From Thiotrichales bacterium (lineage in GTDB: Bacteria; Pseudomonadota; Gammaproteobacteria; Thiomicrospirales; Thiomicrospiraceae): a stretch of 64,000 nucleotides of DNA. The stretch is taken from the NCBI GenBank assembly GCA_016938655.1, contig JAFGUG010000099.1:1-64000 (forward strand), in the 5' to 3' direction. Of this stretch, positions 58,329-64,000 are shown piece by piece. The notes under the pieces were generated by a model. The model saw nothing but the letters and a program-made list of their open reading frames with translations, had not been told where the DNA came from and did not search any database. The number at the start of each line of letters is the position of its first letter. Positions within the stretch are counted from its first letter, which is position 1. The position numbers were made by a program, and so were the translations under genes.

Positions 58329-60431
58329 CTAGTACTTGTATTGGTAGCTCAACATGATATTTCGTGGTGTACCAGGCGTGTAATAGTAACTATCTGGATT
58401 ACCGTAAACCCCAGCGGTTTTTGAAACTTCAGATGCATAACGTTTGTCGCCAATGTTATGAACACTCAAGTTTAGTTTGTGCGCTTTGTGTGCATACCCA
58501 GCGGTTAAGTGCACCACACCATCATAACCATCGTACTTTTCAGTGTTCGCATCATCCATATAGTAAGAACTTACACCAGTGGTCTCTAAACGTGCACTGT
58601 AAGCTGCTTTTCGCCAATCCAAAAACAGGCTGTACTGGAAATCAGGAGAGAATCGAAGCGTGTTGCCTGAGTAGTCGTTGGTACCACTGATATAGTCCAC
58701 GTACTCATAACGAGTTTTAGAACCACTGGCTCCGACTGCCCATTGCGATGTCAAGTGATACGCCGCCGTTAGCTCCAAACCACGCTTATCGGTTTCACCG
58801 GCGTTTTCGTAATAATCCGCATAGCTATTCTCAACCTGAACAATTTCATCTTTGAGTTTATTAAAATAGAGCGCGACGTCCGCTGACCATTTTTTACTGC
58901 GATGTTTTAAACCAATTTCATAGTTGGTTGAGGTGGACGCATCCAAGGTTTTTTCAGGTGCGTTATCACGAGTGGCTTGCATTTCACTTTCGGTTGGCGC
59001 TTGGTTTGAAGAGGCAATCAATCCATAGACATTGGTTTGTGGCGTTAACGCATACGAGGCGCCAATTTTTGGTGAGAACAGGTGGTACGTTTCGTCATAC
59101 GAGTAAACACCCGAACCCGCTCCATAAGAACCGCTCCCCCAGTTATAAGCCAAGATTTCATCTCCATCAATGCTCATATCTACCCGATCGTAACGAATCC
59201 CCAAGTCCACGGTTAGATTCTTTATTGGAGAAAAACTATCTTGAATATAGGCGCCTAAAATCGTACTTTTACTGTCTTCTACTTGCGCTAAATCGCCTTT
59301 TTCATCGGTTAACACAACACCATCTGCATCCACATCACGGTAGGTATACTTTTTACCATCGTTGCGAATATCAGTACGTGCCGTTAGCCCAAATAAAAAC
59401 TCAGCCGATTGACCAAACGCTTGATGCGTTCTATTCCAGGCTAAATCGGTTCCTAATACTTTATTATCGTTAGCATCATTAATCATGCCTGTCACCGGAT
59501 GATAATGCTGCCACTGGGTAAAATAGACTTGCGGTTTAAAGGTGTACTCACCCACGGTGGTTTCGTAACGACTGTTGAAAAACAACATGGTCGAGTAACG
59601 ACCACTCTTTTGCCAGTCGCCATTGGTGTTCGTGGTTTCGCCACTGTCTTTATAGGCTGCAAATTCAGACGCACTGAGTGATTGAGGAAGCTGTAAATTC
59701 GCTTCGGTGTAGGCCAACTCGGTCTCTAAAACCGAATCATCATCGAACATGTGACCGTGCTTAAGGCTCACTTGAGTGGTATCAAAGTCGTTCCAATCAC
59801 GCCAATCGTTATCTGATGTTCGGTGCGATACATTAATGGCTAAGCTGTCATTGTCATCCACAGTAATCGATTTTTTAGCATTAAAAACAACCGAGCCAAA
59901 TGAACCCACTCCAACCTTAATACGATCTTGTTGTTCATTAAATACCGACTTTGATTTGATAAACACCACCCCACCACTGGCATTGCTGGCATAGATGGAA
60001 CCCGGTCCTTTGTAAATTTCAATCCCTTCCATATCATCAATATCAATCAAATCAAAACGGGTAAAACTATCGGGATCGGTCATTGGTACGCCATCACGAA
60101 TCACCATAATTTCACGCACCCCATAAGGCGCTTTTAAGCCCGCACCACGAATAATCAAGCGCGAATCGTATCCGTTATTCTTAGAGATGGCCTGAACGCC
60201 AGGAATACTGTCAATCACATCATTAATGTTCATGGCATTTTCACGCTCAATTTGCTTTTCATCAACGACCGCGACACTTTGCGGAACGGTTTTACTACCA
60301 CGCTCCACTTTAGTAGCAGTAATACTGATGCGGTCTAATTCAACAATGTCATCGGTTTGAGCAACCACAAAGGTAGAAGTGGAGCTAAAAAGAGCGGCCA
60401 GAATGGCCAAGGTGAGTTTTTTTGGTTGCAT
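58329..60431 (-). CDS. TonB-dependent outer membrane receptor
   Basis: 700 residues from ATG 60431, with AAAGGGAC ahead and a signal peptide (about 1-24, MQPKKLTLAILAALFSS). The plug domain follows a TonB-box-like segment (DIVELDRISITATK, about 28-41), with VRDGVPM-like MVIRDGVPM and GPGSIYASNASGGVVFI. A 22-strand barrel ends in QYKY. Ligand unknown: metal chelate or other. It is the first gene of a unit with the polyferredoxin. A frame extension 25 codons upstream is possible but would precede the ribosome site. Confidence 0.92.
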   Translation of the reverse strand: MQPKKLTLAILAALFSSTSTFVVAQTDDIVELDRISITATKVERGSKTVPQSVAVVDEKQIERENAMNINDVIDSIPGVQAISKNNGYDSRLIIRGAGLKAPYGVREIMVIRDGVPMTDPDSFTRFDLIDIDDMEGIEIYKGPGSIYASNASGGVVFIKSKSVFNEQQDRIKVGVGSFGSVVFNAKKSITVDDNDSLAINVSHRTSDNDWRDWNDFDTTQVSLKHGHMFDDDSVLETELAYTEANLQLPQSLSASEFAAYKDSGETTNTNGDWQKSGRYSTMLFFNSRYETTVGEYTFKPQVYFTQWQHYHPVTGMINDANDNKVLGTDLAWNRTHQAFGQSAEFLFGLTARTDIRNDGKKYTYRDVDADGVVLTDEKGDLAQVEDSKSTILGAYIQDSFSPIKNLTVDLGIRYDRVDMSIDGDEILAYNWGSGSYGAGSGVYSYDETYHLFSPKIGASYALTPQTNVYGLIASSNQAPTESEMQATRDNAPEKTLDASTSTNYEIGLKHRSKKWSADVALYFNKLKDEIVQVENSYADYYENAGETDKRGLELTAAYHLTSQWAVGASGSKTRYEYVDYISGTNDYSGNTLRFSPDFQYSLFLDWRKAAYSARLETTGVSSYYMDDANTEKYDGYDGVVHLTAGYAHKAHKLNLSVHNIGDKRYASEVSKTAGVYGNPDSYYYTPGTPRNIMLSYQYKY

Positions 60432-60459
60432 GTATAAGTCCCTTTTAAATTTTGTGGGA

Positions 60460-60514
60460 ATTATAGATGGCAAACCAAAAAAACAAATTGAGGAGTGATT
60501 AAGCAAACATTAAG
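60460..60514 (-). promoter_or_regulatory. Promoter region of the receptor gene with a PmrA/QseB-like direct repeat
   Basis: On the minus strand, CTTAAT-GTTTG-CTTAAT (60498-60514) is a direct repeat with 5-base spacing, the pattern known for PmrA/BasR/QseB-type response regulators. A TATAAT (60460-60465) lies 32 bases further downstream, with a weak TTGTTT upstream of it. No regulator gene is in the window. Confidence 0.4.
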
Positions 60515-60605
60515 AGAAACCTAACAAACTAGAACAAACCCTATACACATTTACTATAACTTATACAGGGTGTTTTGAATCCGTTAACCAGCGGACACGC
60601 TGATT

Positions 60606-61673
60606 TTAAGAGGTCTTTGAATTGGGTCTGGGTAAAACTGTTAAATTACAATTTTGCACGGTGTCATGAATAAAGTGCAATTTACCCTGAACAATCGGAG
60701 ATAAAAAGAATGGGTAAGGGTCCGCCATTCCCATACTGCGGTTAAGTGCGTTCATAATTTGCGCCACTCTCCCCCACTCCTGAAACCAGTCTTTAAAGTC
60801 ATTCTTTTTCGGTTCATAAACACTTAAACCATAACTGACGGCTGTTTCTAAGGTGTCAACCATGTGCAAATAGTGCGCCCAAGTTTCCGCCCAGTCTTCA
60901 TGCGGGTGGCTACTGGCATACGAGGTAATAAAACGGGTTTGCCAATGATTCAAACGACCCCGTTCATAATAGTATTGCAAGGCCTGCTCATAGTCTTCAC
61001 GTTCATCCCCAAAAAATTCTCTAAAGGCCTCTAATCGATTACACTCTTGAATTAAACGTTTCCAGTAATAATGACCAACCTCATGTCTAAAATGTCCTAA
61101 TAGAGTGCGATAACGTTCCGCCATTTTTTCTTTCATGCTGTGTAAGAAAGCTTCATCCGCTTCTGCAGCATTAATGGTAATTAAGCCATTATTATGACCC
61201 GTTAACACATGTTTTAAGTCAACGTATGGGTTGCTGCGCTGATCTTCCAAAAACTCAAACCGCAAACACTCTGTTGTTGTCCCAATGGGCGAGAACAACT
61301 TCATATCAAGTAAGCTGTAAATTAATGTACGCTTTGAGCGCTCTAGTAAGCGCCAACGCTTAACATTAATATCGACATTTTGATCTGGAATGACCTGTGT
61401 CGTTCGACAGGATACGCACTGGCACTCATCCTTAGAATCGCCATTAGCAATCAGCCAATTACACTTAACTTCGGTTTCCCGAAGACCACACAACCTAAAA
61501 CCAATGTCTTCTCCCGCTGGAGATAGGTGGGTATAAAACATCGAATCTGTTCGTATTTCGCCACTCCACATGGTTCTCGCAGAGGGATCATAAGCCAAAT
61601 CTCGACCACACGCTTCGCACGCGTAATTTTGAAAGAACACTTCATGCCCACATTGGCAAAAAAATCGTTTCAT
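60606..61673 (-). CDS. Zinc-dependent metallopeptidase family protein with N-terminal zinc ribbon
   Basis: 355 residues. An N-terminal zinc ribbon (C6, C8, C19, C22), a second Cys set (C71, C84, C86, C89) and HEVGH at 197-201. A third metal ligand may be in HEDWAETWAHYLH (258-270). This is the Peptidase_Mx (PF15887, from memory) family. It is typically found next to alpha-E and circularly permuted ATP-grasp genes, as here. Substrate unknown. Confidence 0.85.
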   Translation of the reverse strand: MKRFFCQCGHEVFFQNYACEACGRDLAYDPSARTMWSGEIRTDSMFYTHLSPAGEDIGFRLCGLRETEVKCNWLIANGDSKDECQCVSCRTTQVIPDQNVDINVKRWRLLERSKRTLIYSLLDMKLFSPIGTTTECLRFEFLEDQRSNPYVDLKHVLTGHNNGLITINAAEADEAFLHSMKEKMAERYRTLLGHFRHEVGHYYWKRLIQECNRLEAFREFFGDEREDYEQALQYYYERGRLNHWQTRFITSYASSHPHEDWAETWAHYLHMVDTLETAVSYGLSVYEPKKNDFKDWFQEWGRVAQIMNALNRSMGMADPYPFFLSPIVQGKLHFIHDTVQNCNLTVLPRPNSKTS

Positions 61674-61717
61674 AGCACTCCTGTCAGAATCAAAGACAAA
61701 CGTTGTTTACTCAATAA

Positions 61718-62659
61718 TTATGCAACTTCAACCGGATTAAACCAAATTGCATAAAGTTCTTCATGAATCCCTGATAGATCAGCCTGTATCTCATCCAAGT
61801 ATTCATGGAGATCACTCGACCCAACTTCAAATCTTGCCGTGTCATCCATTGAAGACATGAGCTCTTCAATTAGATGCGTCACGGTTTGGCTATTGGGTAA
61901 TTTCACAACCATGCCGTGCATAGTAACCAAACAGTATCTCAGAGAACGCGCAAATTCAAAATCATTGATTAAGAAATCGACCACATCTTGACCGGTGATT
62001 TCAGTTTGGTAATGCTGTCGATACATAAAATAGGCACTGACTGACTTCAACAGATTCGCCCATAAGATGCTGTCATACTGGTACTCAAGATCAGATTGAT
62101 CGGCTTGCGCGGCAAACAAACCGCCTACATCTAAGGTTCTAGATGTCATATCGGCTCGTTCAATCGCCATCCCTAACTTCATAAAACGATAGGTTTCATT
62201 CTGGCTCATGGTACTGGCTAGCATGCCTGACCACGCCTGACAGGCTTTAATAATCTTTTCCAGCAGACTGTTGCGATCACGACGGGTTTGAAAACTCTCT
62301 TGGCTCTCTTTTACCATCAAGTACAATTCGTTTATGTGAATCCAAGCTTCTCGCGGCAAAATATCTCGAGTGGTGCGCGTGTTCTCTCTGGCCCACCACA
62401 GTGAGGACATTAACGATACCGGATTATTCAAGTCTGATAACAGCATTGTCATCACATTCTTTTCGGTACGAGCGTCGTAATGTTCTTCAAAATAATCTTC
62501 TGTACTGGTAATTTCTACCAAAGCATACCAACTTAATTTAGCGGATCTTGGAAGGTCAAACATCAACTGGGATTGCACTCGGGCTAAACGAGCGGTGTTC
62601 TCTACACGCTCAACATAACGTGCCAACCAATATATTCTCTCTGCAACTCTTGATAACAT
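61718..62659 (-). CDS. Alpha-E domain protein (DUF403)
   Basis: 313 residues, entirely helical. MLSRVAERIYWLARYVERVE at the N-terminus and WWARENTRTTRDILPREAW near residue 90 are diagnostic of the alpha-E family. Its function is unknown; it is a fixed neighbour of the circularly permuted ATP-grasp protein. It lies 10 bp after that gene. Confidence 0.9.
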   Translation of the reverse strand: MLSRVAERIYWLARYVERVENTARLARVQSQLMFDLPRSAKLSWYALVEITSTEDYFEEHYDARTEKNVMTMLLSDLNNPVSLMSSLWWARENTRTTRDILPREAWIHINELYLMVKESQESFQTRRDRNSLLEKIIKACQAWSGMLASTMSQNETYRFMKLGMAIERADMTSRTLDVGGLFAAQADQSDLEYQYDSILWANLLKSVSAYFMYRQHYQTEITGQDVVDFLINDFEFARSLRYCLVTMHGMVVKLPNSQTVTHLIEELMSSMDDTARFEVGSSDLHEYLDEIQADLSGIHEELYAIWFNPVEVA

Positions 62660-62669
62660 GATGCTCTCC

Positions 62670-64000
62670 TTATGACTTCACTATCCACGTATCTTTACTG
62701 CCGCCACCTTGTGATGAGTTCACCACCAAGGAACCTTTTTTTAATGCCACTCTTGTTAAGCCACCTGCGGTGACATAGCTGCGAGCGCCCTGCAAAATAA
62801 AGGGGCGTAAATCAACGTGACGCGGCTCAATTCCCTCTTCACACAACGTCGGCACCGTTGAGAGCTTTAAAGTCGGTTGAGCAATGTAGTTGCGAGGATT
62901 TTCTATAATTAATTGTCTAAATTCTTCTAACTCTTCTGCCGATGCATGTGGCCCAATCAGAAGACCATACCCCCCTGATTCATTGGCCGGTTTCACGACT
63001 AATTCATTTAAGTGTGCCAAAACATACTCTCGGTCTTTTTCAACACTGCACAAATAACTCGGTACGTTTTTGACCAAAGGCTCTTCGTTTAAATAAAAAC
63101 GAATCATATCAGGCACATAAGAGTACACCACCTTATCATCGGCAACGCCGCACCCTGGCGCATTGGCAATACCCACATTGCCCGCTCGCCATGCACGCAT
63201 CAACCCTTTCACGCCAAGCGTAGAATCTTCACGAAACACTTCTGGGTCTAAAAACGCATCGTCGATACGACGATAAATTACATCTACTTTTTTAAGGCCT
63301 TCAATGTTACGCATGTAAACGCAATCGTCTTCTTTAACAATTAAGTCGCCCCCTTCTACCAGCTCTGCCCCCATCTCGTGCGCTAAATAAGCGTGCTCAT
63401 AATAGGCCGAATTGAAGATACCGGGTGTCAAGACCACCACTTCAGGGTCTGGTGTGTCGTTTGGCGAGAGAGAACGTAACATAGTTAAAAGATTAGACGT
63501 ATATTGGTCAACCGGCATGATATTAATATCTTGAAACACCTCGGGCATCACTTGCTTCATAACCGCTCGGTTTTCTAGCATGTAAGAGACACCAGAGGGC
63601 ACACGCAAATTGTCTTCTAACACGTACACTTCACCATCTCCTGCACGAACCAAATCGGAACCACAGACGCTCGCCCAAGACGTATGCTTAAGCTTCATGC
63701 CTTTGCACTCTGGTCGGTAATCTTTAGAGGATAAAATAACCTCTTCGGGAATAATCCCAGCCTTGAAAATGGCTTGGTCATTGTAAACATCTTCAATGAA
63801 CATATTGAGTGCTTTTAAACGCTGCTTTAAACCGATGGATATTTCAGACCAATCATCCGCCGAAATCGTTCTTGGAAACACATCAAACGGCCATAAGCGA
63901 TCAATATTGCCTTTGTCGCTGTAAATCGTAAACGAGATACCCATTTGAGCAATGGTTTTATCGGCATTATTTTTTAATTCGGTAAATTCTTTGAAGGTTA
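62670..64000 (-). CDS. Circularly permuted type 2 ATP-grasp protein (5' end outside window)
   Basis: The reading frame remains open to base 64000, upstream of the ATG at 63944 (the upstream residues include KEFTELKNNADKTIAQ), so the N-terminus is beyond the window. About 443 residues are visible. WPFDVFPRTI, PSGVSYMLENR, VVLTPGIFNSAYYEHAYLA, KPANESGGYGLLIG (ATP loop) and the C-terminal GGxTRVAL and SQGGGSKDTW (last segment) fit the DUF404/DUF407 ATP-grasp family. Family members are predicted to ligate a small peptide or amino acid to a target; the reaction here is unknown. It is the first gene of the three-gene cassette. Confidence 0.9.
   Translation of the reverse strand, partial: TFKEFTELKNNADKTIAQMGISFTIYSDKGNIDRLWPFDVFPRTISADDWSEISIGLKQRLKALNMFIEDVYNDQAIFKAGIIPEEVILSSKDYRPECKGMKLKHTSWASVCGSDLVRAGDGEVYVLEDNLRVPSGVSYMLENRAVMKQVMPEVFQDINIMPVDQYTSNLLTMLRSLSPNDTPDPEVVVLTPGIFNSAYYEHAYLAHEMGAELVEGGDLIVKEDDCVYMRNIEGLKKVDVIYRRIDDAFLDPEVFREDSTLGVKGLMRAWRAGNVGIANAPGCGVADDKVVYSYVPDMIRFYLNEEPLVKNVPSYLCSVEKDREYVLAHLNELVVKPANESGGYGLLIGPHASAEELEEFRQLIIENPRNYIAQPTLKLSTVPTLCEEGIEPRHVDLRPFILQGARSYVTAGGLTRVALKKGSLVVNSSQGGGSKDTWIVKS

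Noticed and set aside
58928-59473. 181-codon plus-strand frame antisense to the TonB receptor
   Set aside because: His/Arg/Ser-rich translation typical of an antisense shadow; no start signal.
60432-60605. Fur box upstream of the TonB receptor
   Set aside because: I found no GATAAT-type inverted hexamers there; the CTTAAT direct repeat is a better-supported element.

Overview
The window is a gap-poor stretch of a gammaproteobacterial chromosome, almost entirely housekeeping genes. Gene order (rlmE-ftsH-folP-glmM-tpiA-secG-tRNA-Leu, and leuC-leuD-leuB-asd-truA-trpF-trpB-trpA-accD-folC-SPOR gene-purF-metZ) matches blocks known from Pseudomonas, Xanthomonas and relatives. The moderate-to-low GC look, the nuoA-N operon followed by a DUF2818 gene, a bacterial phosphorylase-kinase-like protein beside glucokinase, and a TroABCD-type metal transporter suggest a free-living aerobe, perhaps of the Thiomicrospira/Hydrogenovibrio/Thiomicrorhabdus group. 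That placement is an inference from gene content, not a measured result.

Layout. 1-5.3 kb: the 3' end of rne, a low-molecular-weight tyrosine phosphatase, rluA, and a pair of unrecognised genes encoding a very acidic repeat protein and a membrane-anchored coiled-coil protein. 5.5-11.2 kb: an OFA-family transporter, then glk and a GH15/phosphorylase-kinase-alpha/beta-like gene on the minus strand. 11.6-26.6 kb: tRNA-fMet, a DUF2818 gene and the full 14-gene respiratory complex I operon (nuoA-N), ending at tRNA-Leu(GAG). 26.6-33.1 kb: secG, tpiA, glmM, folP, ftsH and rlmE on the minus strand, with yhbY divergent. 33.2-48.2 kb: a long minus-strand block for methionine (metZ, asd), purine (purF), folate (folC), fatty acid (accD), tryptophan (trpA, B, F) and leucine (leuB, C, D) synthesis and tRNA modification (truA). 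An overlapping bactofilin/M23 peptidase pair is set between leuB and asd. 48.3-54.5 kb (plus strand): queE, rlmD and a four-gene Mn/Zn ABC transporter in which one permease carries a C-terminal DtxR/MntR-like regulator domain. 54.6-64 kb (minus strand): a Cof-type HAD phosphatase, a BFD-like [2Fe-2S] protein, a PilZ protein that looks split by a long insertion, a membrane polyferredoxin with a TonB-dependent receptor, and the conserved metallopeptidase / alpha-E / circularly permuted ATP-grasp trio, the last running off the window end.

The most unusual signal is not a gene. A palindrome, AGCAGGCCTGCT, occurs nine times exactly and about a dozen more times with one or two mismatches, both between genes and inside essential genes. 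It is often followed on the plus strand by NACTTT, and several copies extend to 16-22 bp perfect palindromes. Chance would give about 0.004 exact copies in 64 kb. It resembles, in behaviour only, genome-wide oligonucleotide families such as HIP1 or DNA uptake sequences. I do not recognise this particular sequence.
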